Positions 8,415 to 16,536 of a stretch of DNA of 64,000 nt are shown piece by piece. The DNA comes from CAVRQM01 sp963822705. Its GTDB lineage: Bacteria; Pseudomonadota; Alphaproteobacteria; Acetobacterales; Acetobacteraceae. Under the pieces are notes generated by a model. It was given only the letters and a program-made list of their open reading frames with translations. It ran no database searches and was not told where the DNA came from. Position numbers and translations under genes: made by a program. Each line of letters begins with the position of its first letter. Position 1 is the first letter of the stretch. The stretch is from contig CAWGIX010000011.1 of the NCBI GenBank assembly GCA_963822705.1, forward strand, positions 211,852 to 275,851. Direction: 5' to 3'.

Positions 8415-8963
8415 CTAGGCAAACGCTGCCCGGCGAAGCAACGCCACCATCCCGGGGTTCGACCAACTGGTAGTGCCTAGCTCGCTGTGCACCAGCCGCA
8501 GGTCGGGACGCGCGAACACGAACGATTGCGGCACGTCGAGCGTTCCGTCCTCCTCCATGCCGAAGGCCGCCGCCACGCGCGCGCTCGGCTCCAAGCGATC
8601 GATCGTCGCAACCTGGCCGCCCATTCCGTAGCGACTTGCCATGGCATAGTCGGACGCCCACTCATCCGAGGGGCCGATGAGCACCACCTCCAGACTGCGG
8701 TTGCCGACTGCCTGCGGTAGGCGGCGCAGCAGCGGCAACTGGTCGACGCAGGCTGGGCAATACGAGCCCCAAATATAGGCGACGACAACGGATCCTGGCA
8801 ATTCGTTCAGGGTGAAAGTGCGGCCGTTGGAGCGGACCAATTTCATGGTTTTCCACAACTCGGCCCTCCCGAGACCGGCCGCCCGCGCGGTCGGGACGCC
8901 CATATCGGCGATGCCAAATGCGAATAGCCCGCACAGACCCGCGCGGCGTGAGATTTGGATCAT
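8415..8963 (-). CDS. TlpA/ResA-like periplasmic thioredoxin-fold protein
   Basis: A 182-residue protein with an N-terminal export signal carrying a twin-arginine-like start (SRRAGLCGLFAFG). The redoxin domain contains the active-site motif CPAC in YIWGSYCPACVDQLPLLRR (about residues 68-87), and the conserved cis-Pro region is near DVPQSFVFAR. TlpA-like proteins reduce disulfides in periplasmic targets, often during cytochrome maturation. Its target is unknown because no cytochrome biogenesis genes are adjacent. The gene stands alone between repeat-bearing intergenic regions. Confidence 0.75.
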   Translation of the reverse strand: MIQISRRAGLCGLFAFGIADMGVPTARAAGLGRAELWKTMKLVRSNGRTFTLNELPGSVVVAYIWGSYCPACVDQLPLLRRLPQAVGNRSLEVVLIGPSDEWASDYAMASRYGMGGQVATIDRLEPSARVAAAFGMEEDGTLDVPQSFVFARPDLRLVHSELGTTSWSNPGMVALLRRAAFA

Positions 8964-9453
8964 CGATGCATCCCGTACAACTGACGGAGCCTGCCGAACC
9001 CGCGCTGAGCCGTTTGCGGGCGGGCATTACGTCCTGATCGACAGTCTCGTATCCGTGCTCGAGGGTCATGCGTATAAGCAATGGGTTTAAAATGAGTTAG
9101 GTCTGGCATACTTTCAAAACAATATGGCGGGGCGGCTCCTCTCGGAACAGGTCGAATATATCCCGTTCGGGTATTACAAGGCGGATAAGCGCAGCGAATT
9201 TGCCGTTTTGAGATGGGCAGTTACCAAACTCTTTCTCCACCATCGTTCCCAGTCGGAAGGATGAACACCATGACGCGGAATATTCCTTTCGGTGCCCCGA
9301 CGGCGGATTGCGCTCCGCTTATCCGCCCTACGGTGCGCTGCCTACGGTGATGCCCGTTCCTTGGTGACGTGCAGTTCGACTATTGCACGTAGCACCCGGC
9401 CCGCAGGGACACGCCACAGGCCTACTGAAGAATTCCCTTTATAGAAAAGTCGC
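8964..9453. other. Gene-free stretch with one MITE-like element
   Basis: No convincing coding frame lies here. The right half holds the repeat element at 9178-9334. The rest shows no feature I can name. Confidence 0.55.
9178..9334. mobile_element. MITE-like element with terminal inverted repeats, copy 1
   Basis: About 157 bp. The left end (ggcggataagcgcagcgaat...) is the reverse complement, with a few mismatches, of the right end (...cgctccgcttatccgcc) over about 26 bp. The interior (gagatg..., ccatcgttccc..gtcgg..gatga) is shared with 10,247-10,410. It has no coding capacity, so it would need a transposase in trans if it is mobile. Confidence 0.6.
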
Positions 9454-10202
9454 TCACGTTCTAGCTGCGTCGGAGGCTGCGGCTGCGCGGAGAAATTGTG
9501 CCACTTCGTGTGTGATGCGTTCATGCACCTTTTCTGTTCGCCCCTTTGGCGTGGGACGCTTACGGATTGCGCTGATTGAGTATCGCCGTGGTCGGAGTAT
9601 TGGTTTCCTGCCGTTATTGAACAATTCCCAAAGAGCATCGTGAAGTGATCCTAGAAAAGTCACAAGAAGTTCCAGTTCGCGCATACTTGCGTTCGCAAAA
9701 AGCCCTTTAACTCCGGCTACATCGGATATCTCTCTGTGAGCAAACCACTTATGCCTGATGTCTCTATATCGAGCGTTATAAACCTTTCGTTTCTTGCTAA
9801 TAAGCAAGCGGAGGCGTCGGAAATCTGCCGGTGTGGGACGTACGTTGTTTTTAGATAGCCGTCCAACCAATCGGGGGGCGTTGCGCTTCGCCCTTGCTTC
9901 CTGACAGCGAGCGCAGCCTTCGAAAATATGGCGCGGTTCTTTTGTGCCAAGCCAAGCAACCGATCAACGTTGTGATTGGATTTCTGATCGAATATGCGAC
10001 CTAGAGAAATAAAAGCGGCTGTCTGGAGCGCTCCGAGATTGGTATTCCAAAACAGAGCGGCGCTGTTGAGCAGGTTGTATACTTCGGGATAGCGCCCTGC
10101 GGCCTGGTGTATGGATAGGTAAGCATACAGGAATTGCGCCGCCGAGTTCGTCTCCGTGCGGAAAATCTCTAGCTCGCATTCAAATTCGGCAGCGGCTGTC
10201 AT
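9454..10202 (-). CDS. AbiU2-like HEPN-domain protein (frameshifted)
   Basis: Two minus-strand frames overlap, and together they form one protein of about 250 residues beginning MTAAAEFECELEIFRTETNS. The N-terminal frame runs from 10,202. The C-terminal frame takes over near 9850, where a run of A residues (five on the coding strand, in CTAAAAACAACG) appears one base short. With six A residues it reads DWLDGYLKNNVRPTPADFRR continuously. The segment RYRDIRHKWFAHREISD carries the R-x-x-x-x-H pattern of HEPN RNases, and the overall pattern resembles AbiU2 domains linked to abortive infection. Single gene, GC lower than its neighbours, between two MITE-like repeats. Sequence error, real mutation or minus-one frameshifting are all possible. 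Confidence 0.65.
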
Positions 10203-10246
10203 GCCTCGCTAGCTTGCCGCCGCGCTCATGACATATTGCCAGTAAG

Positions 10247-10410
10247 CGTAGGGCCGACAAGCGCAGCGCTGTCCGCCGTCTTGAGATGTGCCACCCACTG
10301 CATTGTTCTCGACCATCGTTCCCTGTCGGGATGACGGATGAGCATAGCGCGGAGACTTCCGTTCGGCGCCGCCGAAGGCGGATTGCAATGCGCTGATCCG
10401 CCTACGGTGC
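10247..10410. mobile_element. MITE-like element with terminal inverted repeats, copy 2
   Basis: About 164 bp. The left end gtagggccgacaagcgcagc... and the right end ...gcgctgatccgcctacgg are imperfect inverted repeats. The interior aligns with the copy at 9178-9334 along its length. It abuts, at its right end, a fragment resembling the FAD dehydrogenase gene. Confidence 0.6.
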
Positions 10411-10500
10411 TGCTCCCGCGCATGGCGCAGGCGCACCGCTTCGGTGGTGAGGAGGCGGTCACCAGCAGTTCTGGCAAGGTGGCGATAGCTCGACATGCCC
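10411..10500 (-). pseudogene. Remnant of an FAD-linked dehydrogenase paralogue
   Basis: The minus-strand reading RHLARTAGDRLLTTEAVRLR followed by HAREQ resembles residues 30-60 of the intact enzyme at 5796-7253 (VIARLRDLLADRLVTGEAVR, then AHHARGQ). The similarity stops exactly where the MITE-like element begins. Only about 25-30 residues match, so this is a tentative remnant. Confidence 0.4.
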
Positions 10501-10591
10501 CCCCCCTCACCCCGGCCCTCTCCTCCCAATCGCGGGAGAGGGAGCAGGAAGCCCTCGCCCCGATTGGGGGGAGAGGGTTGGGTGAGGGGGG
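10501..10591. terminator. Long imperfect palindrome downstream of pntB
   Basis: Arms of about 31 bases (cccctcaccccggccctctc... and ...gagagggttgggtgagggg) separated by about 29 bases lie 8 bp beyond the pntB stop. It may serve as a terminator for the transhydrogenase operon. Similar palindromes are widespread intergenic repeats in proteobacteria. Confidence 0.45.
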
Positions 10592-10598
10592 TTCGCCA

Positions 10599-12000
10599 TT
10601 ATCCCAGCGCCTTGACGATCTCCTCGGTCATCTTCTTGGCATCGCCAAACAGCATCATCGTGTTGGGCCGGAAAAACAGTTCGTTGTCCACGCCGGCATA
10701 GCCCGACGCCATCGACCGTTTTACGAACAGCACCGTGCCGCGCCTTTTCCACGTCCAAAATCGGCATGCCGTAGATCGCGCTTTTCGGGTCGGTCTTTGC
10801 CGCCGGGTTGGTCACGTCGTTGGCGCCGATCACATAGGCCACGTCGGCGGTGGAAAACTCGTTGTTGATCTCCTCCAGCTCAAAAACCTCGTCGTAGGGC
10901 ACGTTGGCCTCGGCCAGCAGAACGTTCATGTGGCCCGGCATGCGGCCGGCCACCGGGTGGATGGCGTATTTCACCACCACGCCCTCGTGCTTCAGCGTGT
11001 CGGCCAGTTCGCGTACGGCGTGCTGCGCCTGCGCCACCGCCATGCCGTAGCCGGGCACGATGATGACCTTGCTCGCGTTCTTCATGATGAACGCGGCGTC
11101 GTCCGCGTTGCCGGAGCGCACCGTCCGGTCCCCGGCCGGACCGGCTCCGGCAGCCGTTGCGGTGCCGGTGCCGAACCCCCCCAGCAGCACGTTCAAAATG
11201 CTGCGGTTCATGCCCTTGCACATGATGTAGGACAGGATCGCACCCGAGGCGCCGACCAGGGCACCGGTAATGATCAGCGCCAGATTCTGGATGGTGAAAC
11301 CGATGCCGCACGCCGCCCAGCCCGAGTAGCTGTTCAGCATCGACACCACGACCGGCATGTCGGCGCCGCCGATCGGGATGATCAGCAAGAAACCGAGGGC
11401 CACGGACAGCGCGGCGATGAGCCAGAACACCACCTGACTGCCGGAGGCGACGAAACTGATGATCAGGATCAGCAGCAGCGCGCCCAAGGCGGCGTTCAGC
11501 TGGTGCTGATATCGGAACAGGATCGGTGCCCCGCTCATCAGCGCCTGCAGCTTCGCGAACGCGATCAGCGAGCCGGAAAACGTCACCGCGCCGATGGCCA
11601 GCCCGATCGACATCTCCACCAGGCTTTGCGGGTGGATGTTTCCGGTAATGCCGATGCCGAACGCTTCCGGCGCGTTGAGCGCGGCGGCGGCCACGAACAC
11701 GGCGGCCAGTCCCACCAGCGAGTGGAACCCGGCCACCAGCTGCGGCAGGGCGGTCATCTGGATGCGCTGGGCGATGAACGTGCCGATGCTGCCGCCGATC
11801 AGCACGGCCACCAGCATCAGCAGGTAGCCGACCGCGGACATGTTGGCGTGGCCCAAGGTGACCAGGATGGCGATCGCCATGCCGGCCATGCCCAGAATGT
11901 TGCCGCGGCGCGAGGTTTCCGGGTTGGACAGGCCGCGCAGCGCCATGATGAACAGCACGGCGGCGATCAGGTACAACAGCGAGCTGACGCTGGCGGACAT
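10599..12000 (-). CDS. pntB: NAD(P) transhydrogenase beta subunit (one-base frameshift near the 3' end)
   Basis: The membrane and NADP(H)-binding subunit of proton-translocating transhydrogenase. An N-terminal domain of about eight helices is followed by the NADP-binding dIII domain, with VIIVPGYGMAVAQAQHAVRE (about residues 310-330), GRMPGHMNVLLAEANVPYDE and YVIGANDVTNPAAKTDP. After YGMPILDVEKA one extra base near 10,740 shifts the frame. Removing it restores the family ending GTVLFVKRSMASGYAGVDNE and a stop at 10,599, giving 466 residues. The frame as sequenced runs on to 10,507 with an unrelated tail. It is last in a three-gene operon. The indel is likely a sequence error. Confidence 0.93.
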
Positions 12001-12018
12001 TTTCTTTTCCCGCGCTCC

Positions 12019-12411
12019 TTATTTCCGCCGGCGGAACATCTGCAGCATTCGCTGCGTCACCAGAAAACCGCCAAAAATGTTGACGCTGGCGAGCATGACC
12101 GCGACAAAGCCGAACCCCGTGGCCCAGTCGGACAAGGCGAGGCCGGTGGCCAGCATGGCACCCACCACGATCACCGACGAGATGCCGTTGGTCAGCGCCA
12201 TCAGCGGCGAGTGCAGTGCCGGGGTGACGTTCCAGACCACGTAGTAGCCGACGAAGCAGGCCATCAGGAACACGGCGAACAGGAACACGAACGGTTGCAC
12301 CGCCTCGGCGATCGGGCCGGCGCCGGAGGCCATGGTGCGGGCGGCCACCGCAAGATCGTTGGCGCGGGCGGCGAGGGCGGCGGCCTGATCGGCGAGCTGG
12401 TCGGGGGTCAT
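12019..12411 (-). CDS. pntA2: NAD(P) transhydrogenase alpha-2 subunit (membrane part)
   Basis: A 130-residue protein with three or four hydrophobic helices, including FVFLFAVFLMACFVGYYVVW and WNVTPALHSPLMALTNGISS. That second motif is the conserved start of the dII membrane segment of the split alpha subunit. A longer frame exists upstream, but the ATG at 12,411 gives the family length and lies downstream of the pntA stop. In alphaproteobacteria the alpha subunit is usually split like this. It sits between pntA and pntB and forms the proton channel with PntB. Confidence 0.92.
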   Translation of the reverse strand: MTPDQLADQAAALAARANDLAVAARTMASGAGPIAEAVQPFVFLFAVFLMACFVGYYVVWNVTPALHSPLMALTNGISSVIVVGAMLATGLALSDWATGFGFVAVMLASVNIFGGFLVTQRMLQMFRRRK

Positions 12412-12428
12412 GCGCAAAAAACTCCGGA

Positions 12429-13568
12429 TCACGCGGCTTGGGCGGGCTGGAACTGCGGGTGGACAACGGCGCCGCCGCGCGTGAGCAAGGTGCCGCGCAC
12501 GATCTCGTCGTCCTCGGGGAGTTTCGGGACTTTGGCGTCCTTGTCCCAGAACGTGGTCAAGAAGGTCAGCAGGTTGCGCGCATAGAGTTGGCTTGCGGCG
12601 ACGGCGATGCGGCTCGGCCAGTTGCGCCAGCCCAGGATCTTCACGCCGTTGGCGGTGGTGATGGTGGTGCCGGGCTGGGTCAGCGCGCAATTGCCGCCGG
12701 CATCGGCCGCGAGGTCGGCCACCACGCTGCCGGCCTTCATGGCTTGCACCATCTCGGCGGTCACGATCACCGGCGCCTTGCCGCCCATGACCAGCGCCGT
12801 GCAGATCACGACATCGTTCCGGGCGACCGTGGCGGCCATCAGTTCGGCCTGCTTTTGCCGGAACGCCTGGCTCATTTCCTTGGCGTAGGCGCCTTTTTGC
12901 GCGGCCGTTTCCTCGTCCTCGACGCCGACAAAGGAGGCGCCGAGGGACTTGATTTCTTCCTTCGCCGCCGGCCGCACGTCGGTGGCCGACACGATCGCGC
13001 CCAGGCGGCGGGCGGTGGCGATGGCCTGCAGCCCGGCGACACCGGCGCCGATGACGAATACCCGCGCCGGGGCGACGGTGCCGGCCGCCGTCATCATCAT
13101 CGGAAACCCGCGCTCAAAGGCGCCCGCCGCCTCGATCACGCCGCGGTAGCCGGCCAGATTGGCCTGGCTCGACAGCACGTCCATGGCCTGGGCGCGGGTG
13201 ATGCGCGGCAGCAGCTCCATGGCCGCAACATGCACCCCGCCGGCGGCCAGCTCGGCCACCAAGTCCGGCTCGGCGAAGGCGTTGACGATGCAGACCACCA
13301 GCGCCCCATGCGGGATCTTTGCCCGGACCTCGCGGTCCGGGACCTGCACGGCGAAGACGATCCCGGAATTGTGCAGCGCCGCGCCGGCATCGGGGGCTAT
13401 TTCGGCGCCGGCGGCGGAGAAATCCGCGTCGGAAATGGAGGCCCCGGCGCCGGCGCCGGTCTCGACCGCGACGGTGAGCCCGAGCCCGATCAGTTTTTTC
13501 ACGGTTTCGGGGGTGGCGGCGACCCGGCTTTCCGCCTCGCGCCGTTCCTTCAGCACCGCAAGGCGCAT
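12429..13568 (-). CDS. pntA: NAD(P) transhydrogenase alpha-1 subunit (NAD-binding)
   Basis: A soluble NAD(H)-binding dI subunit of 379 residues from the ATG at 13,568; a Met three codons earlier is also possible. It starts MRLAVLKERREAESRVAATP, typical of the alanine dehydrogenase/PNT N-terminal domain. The NAD-binding Rossmann motif is VFVIGAGVAGLQAIATARRL (about residues 170-190), and the mobile-loop region near ICTALVMGGKAPVIVT is intact. It is first in the operon pntA-pntA2-pntB, which interconverts NADH/NADP+ and NAD+/NADPH using the proton gradient. Confidence 0.95.
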   Translation of the reverse strand: MRLAVLKERREAESRVAATPETVKKLIGLGLTVAVETGAGAGASISDADFSAAGAEIAPDAGAALHNSGIVFAVQVPDREVRAKIPHGALVVCIVNAFAEPDLVAELAAGGVHVAAMELLPRITRAQAMDVLSSQANLAGYRGVIEAAGAFERGFPMMMTAAGTVAPARVFVIGAGVAGLQAIATARRLGAIVSATDVRPAAKEEIKSLGASFVGVEDEETAAQKGAYAKEMSQAFRQKQAELMAATVARNDVVICTALVMGGKAPVIVTAEMVQAMKAGSVVADLAADAGGNCALTQPGTTITTANGVKILGWRNWPSRIAVAASQLYARNLLTFLTTFWDKDAKVPKLPEDDEIVRGTLLTRGGAVVHPQFQPAQAA

Positions 13569-13713
13569 TTTGCGCACTCCCTCGCATCGTGGCGTCCACG
13601 ATAGGCGAACCTGGAATGACGGCGCAAACGGCGTCCCCGCACCGGTGGAGGGGGCGGCCGCGTCTCAAAAAAGACCTCAACGTGCGCGCCGCTATTGCGT
13701 GCGCAACGCAGGT

Positions 13714-15027
13714 TTACATCGTAAATCGTGCCGGGGCGGTGAGGGCTGCCTGAAGCATGGCTTGCAATGCGCCCGCGATCGAGGCCGGGTCGCTGGCCTG
13801 GAAAAAGAAATCGGCGGACGAAGCGCAGGCTTGCAGGTTGGGTGCCACATTGCCGACGAACGGGGCGATGTTCTGATTGTAGAAATCATTGGTGGGAATT
13901 GGGATATACTGAGTATAGAGCGTCATGATTTGCACGTTGTTGGTCTTCAGCGCCGTGCATAGGCTGGGATCGAATGCCGCCATGATGCGGTTCGAGCCGC
14001 TGTAGTAGTCGGCGACCCCGTCCGTGACGATGAACACGAACTTGCGGGCATTCGCCTGCGTCGAGCCGTCGCCTCCCAAGCCGGCGATGCTGGTGATCGA
14101 CTGCATGCCGGCGGGGAAATTCGAATCGGCATCGTTGCCCGCTCCGGTGACCGGCACGGTCAATCCGGCAGCTGCGGCCGACGCGGCTGCCAAATCGCCG
14201 CTGAGCGGAAACGCCGTCGTGAGCGCGGTGTTGAGCGTATAGAGGCCGACCTGGAACTGTGCCGCCGCCGGGGAGGCAGCGAGCGTGGTGATGACCTGCT
14301 GCACGGCCTGGTTCAGCACGTCGATGCGCAGCTGGATGCCGTTCGACTCCGCCAGGCCGTAGAAGTCATTGTTGTTGGCTGCAAAATGGCAGCCGAAGGC
14401 GCAGGCTTGGTTCTGCCCCCAGGCGGCGAACAACGGACTTGTTTGCACCAGTTGTCCGAGCTGGGCCATGCCGGCCGTGGTGGCGGCGATCGCCATCGAC
14501 GACGAGTTGTCCATCACGATCTGAATGTCAAAGAACGGACTGTTGGTACGGCTGACCACCACCGTGCCGGAGGCGGGAAGCGCCGAGACGCCGAACAGGG
14601 GGGCGAAGTACGTGGCGGTCGATGCTGCGTACGTGATCGAGGCGGTGACGGTGGCGCCGTTCTTTGTGACGCTCACGTTGTCGTAGCTGAGGGTCACCCC
14701 CGGAACCGCTCCGGCCTGCGCCGCGAAGCGGAGGGAGCCGGCCTGCTGGGCCGGGGTCAACGAGGCATTCGGGTTGAGCGCCACGGCATTGGCCCCTGCC
14801 ATCACCGCGGCAAGTGCCGCGGCATTGGCCGCAAGGTCGAGCTGGCTCTGGGCCCAGACGGCCGAGCCCACATCCACGGCCAGCGCCACAAACCCCATCA
14901 CCGGGGTTATGCAGAGCGCAAACGCAACCGCGGTCGCAGCCTTGCGGCTCGCCAGGCGCGCGGCCAAGGCGGCGATGCGGGCAAGTATCCTGCGGCAATG
15001 CAAGACGAGATCCGGGGCGCGGGTCAT
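13714..15027 (-). CDS. TadG-like pilus-assembly protein with von Willebrand A domain
   Basis: A 437-residue protein from the ATG at 15,027, whose start overlaps the preceding stop as ATGA. An N-terminal basic segment and one membrane helix (VAFALCITPVMGFVALAVDV) are followed by QSQLDLAANAAALAA, the conserved TadE/TadG-type start of the extracytoplasmic region. A vWA domain then runs from about residue 165, with the metal-site motif D-N-S-S-S in IVMDNSSSM and FVFIVTDGVADYYSGSN. TadG proteins anchor or assemble Tad (Flp) pili. It is the last of three co-oriented genes, and no Tad ATPase or secretin is in the window. Confidence 0.82.
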   Translation of the reverse strand: MTRAPDLVLHCRRILARIAALAARLASRKAATAVAFALCITPVMGFVALAVDVGSAVWAQSQLDLAANAAALAAVMAGANAVALNPNASLTPAQQAGSLRFAAQAGAVPGVTLSYDNVSVTKNGATVTASITYAASTATYFAPLFGVSALPASGTVVVSRTNSPFFDIQIVMDNSSSMAIAATTAGMAQLGQLVQTSPLFAAWGQNQACAFGCHFAANNNDFYGLAESNGIQLRIDVLNQAVQQVITTLAASPAAAQFQVGLYTLNTALTTAFPLSGDLAAASAAAAGLTVPVTGAGNDADSNFPAGMQSITSIAGLGGDGSTQANARKFVFIVTDGVADYYSGSNRIMAAFDPSLCTALKTNNVQIMTLYTQYIPIPTNDFYNQNIAPFVGNVAPNLQACASSADFFFQASDPASIAGALQAMLQAALTAPARFTM

Positions 15028-15710
15028 CCGACGTAGCCCGGACATTGAACTTGCGCCTGATTCGGTCCGGTGTAGCTGACCCAGTCAGCGTTAGTACCCA
15101 CGCGCGTGCCCATGTAAGCCGACTCCCGCAACACCAGTCCGGTCCCGAACACGACATTGAACAGCGGTGTAAAATTGTAGGTTATGTCGACCACCAGCAT
15201 CGGCGCGGCGCTGAACGCGTCAGCCGGCAGCTTGGAGAGTGACGGCGGAGCGGTATCCGGCTGGGAGGTGAGACGGCCGCAGCCTCGGGTGACAGCACTG
15301 CCCTGCAGCCCCACGCTCCACGCCACGTTGGCCTTGTAGTTGCAGGCCGAGGTGCAGGTCTTCGGGATCGGCGTGAACACGACGCTGGTGATCGTCACGC
15401 TGAACTGCGAGGAAGGTGCGCTCTGCAGGCTGGGCATGACGGCGTAGATGGCCGAACTGGCCGCGGCTGCCTGGGTTGAGGAGAGCACATTCGTATTGGC
15501 CGGGGTGGCGGCGCTGGCGGTAGCGATCAGAGCCACAGCGCGAGCTGCGCCGGCGAGCTGAATCCAGTCAATCACGGCACTCGTCACGTCGTAGAGCGTC
15601 AGCACCAGGGTCACGTACACCGGTGCCAACAGCGCGAATTCGAGTGCCGCTACGGCGCGGCGGTCGCCCGCCCGCCGCAGCCGCAAGAGCCACCGCGTTC
15701 CCGGCCGCAT
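15024..15710 (-). CDS. TadE-family pseudopilin-like protein
   Basis: A 228-residue protein with an N-terminal arginine-rich stretch and then the TadE signature AVAALEFALLAPVYVTLVLT, in which the E of LEFALLAP is the conserved Glu after the processing region. A mostly beta-rich extracytoplasmic part with four Cys residues follows (KTCTSACNYK, TRGCGRL). It overlaps the TadG-like gene by 4 bp and follows a second TadE-like gene by 2 bp. It is likely a minor pilin in a Tad system. Confidence 0.8.
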   Translation of the reverse strand: MRPGTRWLLRLRRAGDRRAVAALEFALLAPVYVTLVLTLYDVTSAVIDWIQLAGAARAVALIATASAATPANTNVLSSTQAAAASSAIYAVMPSLQSAPSSQFSVTITSVVFTPIPKTCTSACNYKANVAWSVGLQGSAVTRGCGRLTSQPDTAPPSLSKLPADAFSAAPMLVVDITYNFTPLFNVVFGTGLVLRESAYMGTRVGTNADWVSYTGPNQAQVQCPGYVG

Positions 15711-15712
15711 CG

Positions 15713-16240
15713 CTAGTACTCGTTCTCATACGGGTAGCTGACCGTCACCACGCCCCCGTTGATGGACTGCGACGAGCCGCCGCCTGCCGGCAGAATCCAG
15801 CCGAACACGGGCATCTGGTAGCTGACTTGCAGCAGCATCAGGCTGCCGTCCTGGCCCGGACCGAACGGATTGGAGGCGCCGCCAATCACGGGCGCCTGCG
15901 GCAGGGCCGAATAGTCGGCCACCGGTTGCAGCGAGATCGCCAGGTTGGAGCACGCGAGGAACGACGCCATCTGCGGGCAAAACGTGGATGATTGAAACTG
16001 CGTTTCGCTCTGCGACAGTGTCTGGGTTCTGTTGACCGACAGGAGACGTGCCAATTCGCCGAGGGCGTAGCTCAGAGCGATCTGCACATAAAGTCGGTAG
16101 CCGAGGAAAATAACAAACAGCACCAGGCCGAGGAAGGCCGAGCCTACGAGCGCGAACTCGAGCGCCACCATGGCGGTCCGGTCGTGGCCGAGCCGCCTCG
16201 CTGCCTTGCCAAACCTGCCGCCCAGGCACGCTCGTCGCAT
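15713..16240 (-). CDS. TadE-like protein
   Basis: The ATG at 16,240 gives 175 residues; the upstream frame lacks family similarity. After a basic N-terminus comes AMVALEFALVGSAFLGLVLF, the TadE transmembrane signature with the conserved Glu, then a short extracytoplasmic domain with two Cys. It is first of the TadE-TadE-TadG cluster on the minus strand, with 2-bp spacing to the next gene. Confidence 0.78.
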   Translation of the reverse strand: MRRACLGGRFGKAARRLGHDRTAMVALEFALVGSAFLGLVLFVIFLGYRLYVQIALSYALGELARLLSVNRTQTLSQSETQFQSSTFCPQMASFLACSNLAISLQPVADYSALPQAPVIGGASNPFGPGQDGSLMLLQVSYQMPVFGWILPAGGGSSQSINGGVVTVSYPYENEY

Positions 16241-16536
16241 CGGGCCCTCGTTGGAGTCGTCCTCCCGACGCTCCCTACGCCGCGTAAGTAAATCGAGCCT
16301 GAACGCCGGCCTGGCCCTGCCACGGACCTGCCAGGGGCTGCACCTCCGCAGCGGGTCTGCCTTCCGGGGAAACCGTCGGGAAACTTTACATTCCCCTGTT
16401 GGGACACCTTCCCGGCCGGCCGCTCGGGCTGAGCGCAACCGTGTATTTCCAGGCTTCTGGAACAATAAATGACCCATTTTGGCGTCTGGTATAAATTTTG
16501 CGTCTAAGCGCTCGGCTAGCAACAAGGAGATGCACA

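Noticed and set aside
9840..9860. Programmed minus-one frameshifting as the default explanation for the HEPN gene
   Set aside because: No clear slippery heptamer with downstream pseudoknot is evident, and similar indels occur in many genes here, so error or mutation is simpler.
10501..10597. A novel repeat element beside pntB
   Set aside because: GC-rich palindromes of the form ccctcaccc...gggtgaggg are common intergenic repeats in proteobacteria; it is annotated only as a terminator-like palindrome.
10507..10740. The C-terminal extension of PntB as a new domain
   Set aside because: It is the out-of-frame reading after a one-base insertion. The correct family ending exists in the other frame and stops at 10,599.
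10735..13604. Very long plus-strand ORFs (over 380 and 600 codons) opposite pntAB
   Set aside because: The composition (His, Gln, Arg, Gly) is typical of antisense frames. The minus strand carries the well-conserved transhydrogenase subunits.
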